Source: Bacteroides sp.
Lineage (GTDB): Bacteria > Bacteroidota > Bacteroidia > Bacteroidales > Bacteroidaceae
Direction: 5' to 3'
Assembly (NCBI GenBank): GCA_021201335.1
Contig: JAJQFD010000044.1
Span: 1 to 64,000, forward strand
Length of the DNA: 64,000 bases
Shown here piece by piece: positions 45,294 to 53,838 of the stretch (the first letter of the stretch is position 1; each line of letters begins with the position of its first letter). The position numbers and the translations under genes were made by a program. Under the pieces are notes generated by a model that was not told where the DNA came from, searched no databases, and saw only the letters and a list, made by a program, of their open reading frames with translations.

Positions 45294-45359
45294 CTACCGG
45301 GATTTGACTCAAATGCTACCGGAATCCAATCAATATACTACTGGCTTTCTAATATAATT
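45294..45359. repeat. Tandem array, 22-bp period (array E)
   Basis: Units start at 45294, 45316 and 45338, each with CTACCGG or CTACTGG followed by an A/T-rich tail. A poorly matching unit may precede at 45272. It lies in the gene-free stretch 45257-45706, which otherwise shows only AT-rich sequence. Confidence 0.65.
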
Positions 45360-45706
45360 AAGCTATCCAAAATAATGTAACAACATACAGTTACTTTAGA
45401 GAATTTATTCAAAAAAGTATCACCAGTAACATAATTCTTCTTAATCCATTGAATATAAACATATTAATTCCTTCGTTTTTAATTTTTCTATACCATATAA
45501 CATACACAAGTCACATACCAGATAATGCATTTATTAAACTAAGAAAAATTGAATTATAACTATAAATCAATGAATTTCCCACATAACTCCCTTCCTTAAT
45601 TCAGGAAAGAAGCACTCTGTTTATTGCGAACGAAAAAGATAAAAAACAGTGGTTAAACAAATGATGGCACCAAATGTTATATAAAAACAATAATAAGCTA
45701 AACCAC

Positions 45707-46132
45707 ATGAAAAAGTTACCTTTATTATTTGTTCTTCTTTCGATGCTTTACTCCTTTAGTTCCTGTCATTCCGACGATGAACCCTATATTCATTTCAAAA
45801 CAGCAGATGGAGAAATCATTACTAATAAAACAATTCCAGTGAATCTTAATAGTGAAATAGAATTATATGTAGACATTGGCTATGAAGAGGCACGTGATGA
45901 GAATAACCTCATTCACTATGAACGTAAAATTGACGACGGCCAGGTTATTGACTTGACATTTACCGGAGATCTAGATATTCTGACAATAGGAGCCTTTAAC
46001 AATCTATTGATTGAAAAATCCAAAATTAATCTTTCATTTAATGAAGGGGGCGTTGAATCCGGTTCAATTGTAACTATTATTGTAAGGGATAACGGAAGGT
46101 TAATGAATACCCTGATTTTTGAAGTAAGATAA
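45707..46132 (+). CDS. Small lipoprotein, unknown function
   Basis: 141 residues from MKKLPLLFVLLSMLYSFSSC, a lipoprotein signal with Cys20; an upstream in-frame ATG (45674) would add an atypical hydrophilic tail before the signal. The mature part is beta-rich and acidic (GEIITNKTIPVNLNSEIELYVDIG, GSIVTIIVRDNGRLMNTLIFEV). No known domain. It may be a Bacteroidales-restricted surface or periplasmic protein. Confidence 0.65.
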   Translation: MKKLPLLFVLLSMLYSFSSCHSDDEPYIHFKTADGEIITNKTIPVNLNSEIELYVDIGYEEARDENNLIHYERKIDDGQVIDLTFTGDLDILTIGAFNNLLIEKSKINLSFNEGGVESGSIVTIIVRDNGRLMNTLIFEVR

Positions 46133-46156
46133 CCGTCCAAATAAATCAATATATAC

Positions 46157-46189
46157 TCTGAAGATTCATCGGGTAAATAACTATCTTTG
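46157..46189 (+). promoter_or_regulatory. Promoter of the DUF4421 gene
   Basis: TCTG (one mismatch to TTTG), 21-bp spacer, TATCTTTG at 46182-46189. The predicted start point falls on or next to the ATG at 46195. Confidence 0.6.
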
Positions 46190-46194
46190 CGCCG

Positions 46195-47208
46195 ATGAAG
46201 AATGAACATTCTATATCGCTGCATCTCGGAAAATCTGTTTTAAGTATTTCGAAAACAGCTATTCTGTTCTTAATTCTTTGCTCTCATGCCGAAGAAATCT
46301 GCGCACAAAGAGATTCTACTTATATCGGCGACTTTCCTCAAGACCTCTTTCTCCGAACGTATGTATATAAAAAGTTCATGAATCTTTCCCATGAAATTCA
46401 GGAAGGTAATGAAACAACCTATCAACCTAACACTCCGGTCGGCTTAGGTTTAGGAGTTAATTTCAAGAATTTCTCTTTATTCGGTGGTATTGCCTTCGAT
46501 TTTATGCGTGATAAAAAGCGGGGAAAAACAACTTCTTACGATTTTCAATATCACTATTACGGTAAGAAATTCCTGGCAGATATCTTTTTTCAAAACTACA
46601 AAGGATTTTATGTAGAAGATGAAAAGCTGGAAAATGTATTCTATCAATATCCTGATTTGAAGCTTATCCAGTATGGTATCTATGGAGAATATATCTTTAA
46701 TCATAACAAATACTCCTACCGGGCCGGATTCTATCAACGGGAAAGACAATTGAAATCTACCGGAAGTTTCCAATTGGGAGGAGGCATATACTATAACGGT
46801 CTCTCCGGCAATGAAACCTTTCTGCCTGAGGGAGAGCAGCGGTATTCCAATTACCAACTGAGTATCAATGGGGGCTATGCACATACATTTGTGATTAAAC
46901 ATGATTTTTATATCTCACTTGCTTTATCGGTTGGATTGAGTCTGGGAAACAAAAGCCTCAGCAATTTTTTTAAAGATATAGAAATTTCTCCCAATATGTT
47001 TCCCCGTCTGTCTGCTGGCTATAACGGCAAGACCTGGTCTTTAGGATTGAATGTTATTATCAATCGGATTTATGTATCGCAATCAGATGATATGAAACTA
47101 ATGTTCGATACCGGAAAATTCACTCTCAGCTTCACCAAACGATTTGACATCCGTACAAAGAAAACAGGAAAGTATCTCTACTCGCTTCCTTATTTTAAGG
47201 AGAAATAA
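46195..47208 (+). CDS. DUF4421 outer-membrane beta-barrel protein
   Basis: 337 residues. A signal segment (about 15-37, ending AEEICAQ) precedes the pattern DSTYIGDFPQDLFLRTYVYKKF and NTPVGLGLGVNFKNFSLFGGIAFDF, which I assign to DUF4421. Alternating aromatic beta strands continue to a KFTLSFTKRF near the end. Role unknown. The ATG lies only 5 bases after the -7 box, so the mRNA may be leaderless, or an unusual start lies downstream; no other ATG precedes the signal sequence. Confidence 0.8.
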   Translation: MKNEHSISLHLGKSVLSISKTAILFLILCSHAEEICAQRDSTYIGDFPQDLFLRTYVYKKFMNLSHEIQEGNETTYQPNTPVGLGLGVNFKNFSLFGGIAFDFMRDKKRGKTTSYDFQYHYYGKKFLADIFFQNYKGFYVEDEKLENVFYQYPDLKLIQYGIYGEYIFNHNKYSYRAGFYQRERQLKSTGSFQLGGGIYYNGLSGNETFLPEGEQRYSNYQLSINGGYAHTFVIKHDFYISLALSVGLSLGNKSLSNFFKDIEISPNMFPRLSAGYNGKTWSLGLNVIINRIYVSQSDDMKLMFDTGKFTLSFTKRFDIRTKKTGKYLYSLPYFKEK

Positions 47209-47278
47209 AATAACAGATAAATTAAATCAACTCTTATTTTCCGCAAAAAATGATAAGTTACTATATGAATATATCTTG

Positions 47279-47286
47279 TATCTTTG
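47279..47286 (+). promoter_or_regulatory. -7 box of the small zinc-ribbon gene
   Basis: TATCTTTG, exact match, 27 bases upstream of the first ATG. Confidence 0.5.
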
Positions 47287-47313
47287 TCATAAAGTTATTA
47301 ATCAATAAAAACG

Positions 47314-47589
47314 ATGAATATGGAAAAAGAATTTTGTCAAAGTTGCGGTATGCCTCTTACGGCTGAACATTACAGTAAAAATGTCGATGGTAGTGTAAAT
47401 ACTGAATATTGCGCCTATTGTTTTAAAGACGGTAATTTCTCTGAAAATGTAACCATGGATGAAATGATCGAACACTGTTTGCAATACATTGATGAATTTA
47501 ATCAGGATAGTGAAACAAAATTTAGCAAGGAAGAGGCACGTGCGCAAATGAAACAGTTTTTCCCGACACTGAAACGCTGGAAAGCATAA
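47314..47589 (+). CDS. Stand-alone zinc ribbon protein
   Basis: 91 residues. Two Cys pairs, FCQSCGMPL and YCAYCFKDG, then NVTMDEMIEHCLQYIDEFN and a C-terminal FFPTLKRWK. The whole protein matches the N-terminal domain of the regulators at 34075 and 47680. It may bind zinc or a partner protein; function unknown. A terminator separates it from the regulator gene that follows. A second ATG two codons in (47320) is an equally good start. Confidence 0.88.
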   Translation: MNMEKEFCQSCGMPLTAEHYSKNVDGSVNTEYCAYCFKDGNFSENVTMDEMIEHCLQYIDEFNQDSETKFSKEEARAQMKQFFPTLKRWKA

Positions 47590-47605
47590 TCGTATATCTA
47601 TAGTT

Positions 47606-47669
47606 ATCCTGCATGGAAAGATTACTTCGGATTTTTAGATAATTCTTTCCATGTTGGATTCTTTTTTTT
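47606..47669 (+). terminator. Rho-independent terminator between the two zinc-ribbon genes
   Basis: CATGGAAAGA and TCTTTCCATG, extended by outer ATCC/GGAT pairing, then eight T. It ends 10 bases before the next gene, so that gene is expressed by readthrough or from an internal promoter. Confidence 0.85.
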
Positions 47670-47679
47670 ATATTTCAGC

Positions 47680-48720
47680 ATGAAAAACTGCACCTGCCAG
47701 AGTTGTGGCATGCCCCTTTTCCGGGATGATATGTATGGCACCGGGGAGAATGGCCTTCCCATTGAAGATTATTGCGTTCATTGTTATAAAGATGGTGAAT
47801 TTACCGAAGATGTAACGATGGATGAAATGATCCGTCTATGTGTTCGTTATGTTCAAGGTAATTCACGAAACGTGGCTATGGTCAGCATGAAGCTACAATA
47901 CCCGCGTCTGAAGCGTTGGGCCAGGAAAGAGGAAACGCAGCATGAATACCATAAATCCATTAACCGGGTATTGGAATATATTCAGGATCATCTTCACCAA
48001 GAAATGGAATTAAAAACCCTGGCTTCCGTAGCTAATATCTCTCCCTATCATTTCCACCGGATTTTTAAATCAACTATTGGAGAATCTGTTGCGGCTTATG
48101 TACAACGTTTGCGGCTGGAATATGTGGCTGAGCAATTAAAAGACTCTCCATTAAGTTTGGGAGAACTGGCAGAAAAGACAGGATATAGTAGTGAACAAGC
48201 TCTATCGCGTGCTTTCAAGAAATACTTTAACATTCCACCTACCGTATTTAAGGCTTCCTTCTTCCAGGAAAAATATGGTAACGAATTAACACCCCGCGTG
48301 TGTAAGGTAGCTGAGAAATATATTATTTATCTACGGGAAGAAAAACCGGATACCAATAGTTGGCAGCGACTTTATATGTATGCCATAATAAACCGTTTAC
48401 TTACGGATACAACGGAATCTATTGAAATTATTAAGGATAGAAATTACCACCCCTGCCTCAGCACCGGTCAACTTGTGACACCGAACAAGCATGTGGATTC
48501 CATCACATTACCAGACGGACTTTATGCTATCTTTACCCACAAAGGCAGCCTCGGAAAAATACCCGAACTCTTTCAGACAATAATGTATTATTGGATGCCG
48601 AAAAGTAAGTACAAACTGACTCCGCTGAGTATGCCGTATGTGAAGTTTTTAAATAATCCGACGATGGTTAAAGAAGAAGATTTGTTGACGGAAATTTATG
48701 TACCTGTGACGGAAAAATAA
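47680..48720 (+). CDS. Zinc ribbon - AraC - GyrI-like three-domain regulator (second copy)
   Basis: 346 residues, same layout as the protein at 34075. The zinc ribbon (about 1-85: CTCQSCGMPL, YCVHCYKDGEF, YPRLKRW) is followed by an AraC helix-turn-helix pair (about 95-195: LASVANISPYHFHRIFKSTIGE, SEQALSRAFKKYFNIPP) and a C-terminal effector-binding region. The last region (about 205-346) lacks the first part of a full GyrI domain but keeps LPDGLYAIFTHKGSLGKIPELFQ and LLTEIYVPV. It directly follows a stand-alone ribbon gene, so the domain is found both free and fused here. Confidence 0.88.
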   Translation: MKNCTCQSCGMPLFRDDMYGTGENGLPIEDYCVHCYKDGEFTEDVTMDEMIRLCVRYVQGNSRNVAMVSMKLQYPRLKRWARKEETQHEYHKSINRVLEYIQDHLHQEMELKTLASVANISPYHFHRIFKSTIGESVAAYVQRLRLEYVAEQLKDSPLSLGELAEKTGYSSEQALSRAFKKYFNIPPTVFKASFFQEKYGNELTPRVCKVAEKYIIYLREEKPDTNSWQRLYMYAIINRLLTDTTESIEIIKDRNYHPCLSTGQLVTPNKHVDSITLPDGLYAIFTHKGSLGKIPELFQTIMYYWMPKSKYKLTPLSMPYVKFLNNPTMVKEEDLLTEIYVPVTEK

Positions 48721-48797
48721 AGCATACCAACCTTTTGTTCATCACCCCTTTTCGACTTCTATAGAATCATTAACTTATTAGTTCGAAAAAGTTTCAT

Positions 48798-48805
48798 TAA
48801 TTTTG
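48798..48805 (+). promoter_or_regulatory. -7 box of the HD-domain gene
   Basis: TAATTTTG, exact match, 25 bases before the ATG. Confidence 0.5.
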
Positions 48806-48830
48806 TACCCCAATAAACAAGAAAAGTAAG

Positions 48831-49499
48831 ATGAACAATAAAATAACCTTCGCGGACATTAAAAATTCTCATGAGATCAGAACCTACATAAAACAAGCAG
48901 ATGCTTCGCTCGAAGTGCTGGGCTACACAGAACATTCTTTTGCCCATGCTACCAAATGTGCTGAAGTAGCCGGTAAACTTCTGGAAGAACTTGAATATAA
49001 CCAACATCAGGTACAACTGGCCCGGATTGCAGGTTTTATGCACGACATTGGTAATATTGTTAACCGATCGGACCATGCTCAGAGTGGTGCAATCATGGCT
49101 TTTCGTTTGCTAGATAAGATGGGGATGTCACCGGAAGATACGGCTACTATTGTCACAGCTATTGGTAACCACGATGAAGCTACCGCTTATCCGGTAAATG
49201 CAGTAGCAGCTGCCCTTATTATTGCGGATAAAACAGATGTACGTCGCAGCCGGGTCCGTAACCGGGAAACCATATATACAGATATTCACGACCGGGTAAA
49301 TTATGCGGTAAAGAAAAGTGAAATCGGACTGAATAAAGAATCTGAAACCCTGACTCTCTTTCTGACGATTGATACAGATATCTGTCCAGTGATGGATTAC
49401 TTTGAGATATTCCTGGATCGTATGTTACTTTGTCGCAAAGCAGCAGAGTTCTTTGGGCTTCACTTCCGGTTGAATATTAATAATAATTCTTTGTTATAA
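48831..49499 (+). CDS. HD-domain phosphohydrolase
   Basis: 222 residues. The HD metal motifs are HSFAHATKCAEVAGKLLEEL, GFMHDIGNIVNRSDHAQSG, AIGNHDEATAYPV and IIADKTDVRRSRVRNRE. It resembles small HD proteins that hydrolyse phosphate esters of nucleotides or second messengers; the substrate is unknown. Confidence 0.88.
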   Translation: MNNKITFADIKNSHEIRTYIKQADASLEVLGYTEHSFAHATKCAEVAGKLLEELEYNQHQVQLARIAGFMHDIGNIVNRSDHAQSGAIMAFRLLDKMGMSPEDTATIVTAIGNHDEATAYPVNAVAAALIIADKTDVRRSRVRNRETIYTDIHDRVNYAVKKSEIGLNKESETLTLFLTIDTDICPVMDYFEIFLDRMLLCRKAAEFFGLHFRLNINNNSLL

Positions 49500-49521
49500 C
49501 TCTTCCAAAGACAAAACAACC

Positions 49522-50274
49522 TCAAATATCGATCCATTTTTTAAATGCATTAACCCGCTCCCGGCTAACCAGAATATCTTCCTGATCCTTCCAGTTTTCC
49601 AAAATAATCTTTAAGCGGCTTGACGAATATGCTATAATATCCCGGATAGCCGGATAGCGTACAATAAAATTTCGGCTAACCCGGAAGAAAACTCCGGAAT
49701 CAATTAATTGCTCTATCTTCTCCAATGAATAATCAATGGGATAATGCTTTCCGGCATCCGTCATCAGAAAGTTACAACGTTCCCGCACATAAAAACAGCT
49801 GATACAAGAAGTTGGGATAGATTTATAATGTTCCCCAATCTTTATCAAGAATCGTTCTTTAACGGAAGGTTGCAGGTGTCGAATGACGGTTTCAAGCCTG
49901 ATATAATCTAGATACCGACAGTGAAAAACCTTAAACTTTTCCAATGCTTGCTTGAGTTCTAACTGTATAATAGGCTTTAGTAGATAATCCACACTGTTTA
50001 TCTTAAAAGCTTTTAATGTATAAGTGTCGTAAGCAGTCGTAAAGATCACAGGGGTCCGGATTTCGCAAGCTTCAAATATCTCAAAACAAATACCATCTTC
50101 CAATTGAATATCCATCAGAATGAGCTCTGGCGGCGGATGCTGAAGAAACCAATTAATCGCCTGTTCTACCGAACGCAAAACATCGACCACTTCGATTGCC
50201 GGATCAATTGCATCCAGCAAACGAAGTAATTTATCAGAAGCAGGTTGCTCGTCTTCGATAATTAATATTCTCAT
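49522..50274 (-). CDS. LytTR-family response regulator
   Basis: 250 residues. A receiver domain (about 1-115) has the phospho-accepting Asp55 in LILMDIQLEDG, an acidic pair EDE near the start and the switch Lys in SVDYLLKPI. A LytTR DNA-binding domain (about 140-250) follows: KSIPTSCISCFYVRERCNFLMT and FFRVSRNFIVRYPAIRDI. Partner of the kinase whose stop overlaps its start by 4 bp. Targets unknown. Confidence 0.94.
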   Translation of the reverse strand: MRILIIEDEQPASDKLLRLLDAIDPAIEVVDVLRSVEQAINWFLQHPPPELILMDIQLEDGICFEIFEACEIRTPVIFTTAYDTYTLKAFKINSVDYLLKPIIQLELKQALEKFKVFHCRYLDYIRLETVIRHLQPSVKERFLIKIGEHYKSIPTSCISCFYVRERCNFLMTDAGKHYPIDYSLEKIEQLIDSGVFFRVSRNFIVRYPAIRDIIAYSSSRLKIILENWKDQEDILVSRERVNAFKKWIDI

Positions 50275-51295
50275 ATATTATTCCTTACAAGCGGTAATTT
50301 GACAATAAACAAATGATTCTTGTGAATGACTTGCATCTCTTTTCCCAAAATTAGTTTCACTCTTTCTCCCAAATTAGTTAATCCAGTCCCTGACGAAGTT
50401 TTAATAATATTTTTCTTCTGGATGTGATTAGCTACGAGAATGTTATCTCCTTCCCGATAAATTCTGATCCATAAAGGCTCTTGCTGGGACATAATATTAT
50501 GTTTGAAAGCATTCTCCACCAATAGCTGTAAAGATACGGGGATTATTTGAAACTGATTTGGCTGGTCGAACACAATTTCTAATAGTACTTTCTCTTCTAC
50601 TCTTTCCCGTTGTAAATCGTAATATTGCTGTACAAAACTCAATTCTTCGGTTAGGGGGATTAAGTCTGTTTCTTCCTTGTCAAGAATATACCGATAAACT
50701 TCCGATAATTTCCGGATATAGCTGTCTGCTCTTTTCGTGTTCACATAAATTAGTTCTGAGAGAGTATTGAGACTATTGAAAAGAAAATGAGGATTGACCT
50801 GCGTTTTCAGGTTTTTGTATCTGTATTTCAGATTTTCTTCCCGCAATTGTTGCTCACGGTCAATAGCCTGCCTCCAGTTTATATAGAAATAAAAGATGGC
50901 TGAAATAATGACACCAATCGTAACAGAAATAAAAGCCCCAGTAAACTCCCGTTTCCATAGAATATTCAGAAAGCCGGTGGTATCCCATCCTTTGATTAAA
51001 TATAGCAGGTAATTTCCAAGACCAAACAGAAAAAAGCTATCAGAAAAGTAGCCGCTACAAATACCAGAAGAGAAGGAATCAGTTTTTTCTTTAACTCTGA
51101 AACTGATCTTTTAGCATTTTCTAAAATCGTTCTACCAAACATATACCATACCGCGAGTATGGTTATCAGGTTGGTCGCTGTAAATATTGCTGTAGCAGCA
51201 TCCCATAGAGAAGCCTCATGGGACCATTTTAAAAGAATTGGAACCAGTGCGCTAAGCATTAATGCACCCACAAAAGCTATTAATTTCTTTTTCAT
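50271..51295 (-). CDS. LytS-type sensor histidine kinase, frame broken at a run of six
   Basis: About 342 residues when joined. The start at 51295 gives two helices (FVGALMLSALVPILL, ATNLITILAVWYMFG) and part of a third. The frame breaks at six T (plus-strand A at 51030-51035). Seven would continue as AFFLFGLGNYLLYLIKGW, a fourth helix VTIGVIISAIFYFYINW, and then the His_kinase domain with NPHFLFNSLNTLSEL and LLVENAFKHNI. The 3' part has no good start codon of its own. It should phosphorylate the LytTR regulator. As written, the membrane part is separated from the kinase. Confidence 0.88.
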
Positions 51296-51435
51296 GTCTT
51301 ACAAATTTAGTTGTTTAATATGAATTACATCTGTAAAGTAATGACATGAAAAATGTGTTTAAAAAAAGATGTTGCCGAATGGAGGATTTAGAGAGGTGAA
51401 TCGTAAAAGGCATTTCAGTTCTCTGAGATACGAAC

Positions 51436-51503
51436 AAAAAAAAGGCTACTTATCCCAAGCAGCCAATCTTCGTTAACCTTAAATCTAATACTATGAAAAA
51501 CAC
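51436..51503 (-). ncRNA. Small RNA, copy 1
   Basis: About 68 nt on the minus strand, from a perfect promoter (51508-51539) to a stem GGCTGCTT/AAGTAGCC followed by eight T. A 33-base core, including TCATAGTATTAGATTTAAGG, is identical to copy 2 at 63823, while the stem sequences differ. Bacteroides is known to carry a multi-copy sRNA family (I recall it as FopS); whether this is it I cannot check. Alternatively the plus strand encodes a MKNT-type mini-peptide, which the promoter spacing does not support. Confidence 0.75.
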
Positions 51504-51507
51504 AGTG

Positions 51508-51539
51508 CAAATGTAAAAGGGTTCGGCGAATAAGCCAAA
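51508..51539 (-). promoter_or_regulatory. Promoter of small RNA copy 1
   Basis: Minus strand: TTTG (51539-51536), 20-bp spacer, TACATTTG (51515-51508). Exact consensus match. Confidence 0.8.
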
Positions 51540-51594
51540 TTCTATAACGTTAAACTGCTTTTTATAACACCGTTTAAGAATTTAGTTTCCTTTG

Positions 51595-53838
51595 TTAATT
51601 GACCCTTCCCTTCATTAACATTTCTACTGTCACAACAAACGGCTTTGCTGAGTTTCTTCCTTTTTGGAAACCCTCTAATTTCGTCACATCCCACTCCACA
51701 TTCCCGAACTCTTTGCAGATAGAATCTGGTGATTCTAGCGAGAAACCAATATAATAAGGTTTGATATTTCGAGAGGGATAAGCTAATTTCTTCAGCAAAT
51801 CTTTGGAGAGGACACGGGGCCCTTCCGGAACCAAGCGGAAGATTAAATTTGTCCGGGTGATACCATTTCCATGCAGTAAGAGGTATCTCGCACCAATGGT
51901 TTCCTGAGTAAGGCGAAGGGAACCTCTTTCATAATCTGTCCGGAGATTATAAATCTTGTTTTTGAGAATCCATTGCAAATGTGCTTCATTCTTGTAATAG
52001 CCAACAAACACATGGGTAATGTGAGGATGCTCGGTACCGTCCATGTTGGGGATAGGATCCTTTAATATGGGAGCAGGCGCCTCGCGAAAGGTATCGAAAG
52101 TACGGTAAGAAAATAATTCCCGTTGAGAAGCACGATTAATGAAGTGCTGCACGATGTCTAAAAGAAATTCTTTCAGACCGGTATTGCCATCATGGGCGGG
52201 AGAGATGGCAAAAGCACCGATGCCGGGCAGGATTTCGTGAAAACTCGCAAAAGTTTGCTTCTGTTCACCGGGATATAGAATATATGCTCCGGCGGTGCGA
52301 CGGATAGCATCTTTATAAGCATGCATTTTCAAGAGATCGGCTCTTTTATAGTTACCCCGGGCCTGATCACGCTTTTCTTCATTGAGATCCATATTCATAA
52401 ACAAGGATTGGTGCCTCTCTACCTTGTACTTAGCATCAAAATGGATGTGGACAATCATCTCACGAGCTTCGGCTTGTTCTTGAGAGATACCTTCGGGCCA
52501 TATGGAAAGGGTATAGTCAGGACGCATATTGCGAGTCCAGCTACCCCCGTCAGGGTAATGATCGGCACCACAAAAAGTACGGTTGTAATAGAACTCTATA
52601 TGGAGATTCCGATTCCCGGCAGTAAAGGTGCCATTTATCATTTTGAGTTCTCCTTGTTTAAGCGTAAGTGCCAGACCGTCTTTGGTAGGGATGATGATTT
52701 CCTGGATAGATCTCGGTTTGATAGTAAACACCTCCTCCATCAGGTCAAGCAATTTAAAAAAGAGCCAGTATTCGTACAATACGGCTACATCACGTTTACC
52801 TCCTTTGTACACATCATCTCCTCCTTTCCAGATTAAGCTGGCCGCCATGTCGAACATAAGATAGGCTTGCAATATCTCCCGGTAACCTTCCTTCCGTTGG
52901 AGAACAGGACTGTTCAGCGGAATCATATCCAGCCGAGAAACTTCTTTGAACATGGGGAGTGACAAATGTCGAGCCAACAGTTCGGTACTGGCTTGTGCAT
53001 CTTTGTGCAGTCGACTTCCTTCCCGGGCCTGTTGATGAATAGACAAGCAGAACTGCATAAATATTTCAAGCACATATTTAATAAACCGATTTTCGGGAAT
53101 GTCTGTGGTTTCTGTCTTATCAGTTATGTTTATTTTTACGGGCAGAGATGAAAATTGTCCGCTTAAGGAATGATTAGGGGGAAGTTGGGTCCGGTTGGTA
53201 CCGGTCACGAGCTGTCGCATAACCGAACTATTGGCCCGACGGATGTTACAGATGTTTTTACGGGTCTCCATCGTCTCCCATCGTTGGACGGGCATCGAGT
53301 TAATCCGGTGCAGAGCATCAAAGAAAGGTTCGGAACGAATAATGGAATCCACAAATGCAAACCGCTGGTACAATGTTTGCGGGTCATGGCTGACATCGGG
53401 TGTAAAGGTCTGGTAAATGATAGACGACTGTTGCATCAACAGGTCAGTACATTTCTGGGTGATGTCTTCCAGCATTCGGCGGTAATCTTCACGATAGGTG
53501 GTTTTTACTGAACGGATTTCAAGGATCAATCGACCAACAATTTCATCGTCTTTCCAAATATCGGTTTCAAAAGTACCCACATAAATATTGGTATGGAGGT
53601 ATCCTCGGTTAGGGTCGATATTAGATGGTTTTACAATATCTGATTTCTCCAACTGGTATCCTAAGGGCAAAGCATACTCGTAACTTTTCCCTTCCATCAG
53701 CTGATAGCGGGATTCTCCGAACTCCATTGCTTCCTGCTCATCTATTTCAAATAGAGTATCGGGTGATGATTCATAAATCTGAACCGGAAGTATGCTTTTA
53801 TCGGTTAGTTGAACAGGTCCAATAAGCAGTGAAATCAT
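51595..53838 (-). CDS. McrC-like DUF2357 protein with PD-(D/E)XK nuclease domain
   Basis: 747 residues. An N-terminal and central DUF2357-type region (TDIPENRFIKYVLEIFMQF, KGGKRDVAVLYEYWLFFKLL) is followed by a nuclease-like domain with RPDYTLSI and HIHFDAKYKVE, the D...D-x-K pattern, and a C-terminal region of unclear role. It is the effector partner of a McrB-type ATPase encoded just upstream; their codons overlap (TAATG). Together they form a type IV, modification-dependent restriction system that cuts modified DNA. The target is unknown. Confidence 0.85.
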   Translation of the reverse strand: MISLLIGPVQLTDKSILPVQIYESSPDTLFEIDEQEAMEFGESRYQLMEGKSYEYALPLGYQLEKSDIVKPSNIDPNRGYLHTNIYVGTFETDIWKDDEIVGRLILEIRSVKTTYREDYRRMLEDITQKCTDLLMQQSSIIYQTFTPDVSHDPQTLYQRFAFVDSIIRSEPFFDALHRINSMPVQRWETMETRKNICNIRRANSSVMRQLVTGTNRTQLPPNHSLSGQFSSLPVKINITDKTETTDIPENRFIKYVLEIFMQFCLSIHQQAREGSRLHKDAQASTELLARHLSLPMFKEVSRLDMIPLNSPVLQRKEGYREILQAYLMFDMAASLIWKGGDDVYKGGKRDVAVLYEYWLFFKLLDLMEEVFTIKPRSIQEIIIPTKDGLALTLKQGELKMINGTFTAGNRNLHIEFYYNRTFCGADHYPDGGSWTRNMRPDYTLSIWPEGISQEQAEAREMIVHIHFDAKYKVERHQSLFMNMDLNEEKRDQARGNYKRADLLKMHAYKDAIRRTAGAYILYPGEQKQTFASFHEILPGIGAFAISPAHDGNTGLKEFLLDIVQHFINRASQRELFSYRTFDTFREAPAPILKDPIPNMDGTEHPHITHVFVGYYKNEAHLQWILKNKIYNLRTDYERGSLRLTQETIGARYLLLHGNGITRTNLIFRLVPEGPRVLSKDLLKKLAYPSRNIKPYYIGFSLESPDSICKEFGNVEWDVTKLEGFQKGRNSAKPFVVTVEMLMKGRVN

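Noticed and set aside
50271..50846. A short soluble LytS-like kinase
   Set aside because: Its frame is open further upstream with two membrane helices that join the ORF starting at 51295, so the short form is part of a frame-broken gene.
51492..51518. Plus-strand mini-ORF MKNTVQM (and MKNTLQMY near 63876) as leader peptides
   Set aside because: No gene follows within reach on plus, while the minus strand has exact promoters and terminators in both copies; the codons lie in the conserved RNA core by chance.
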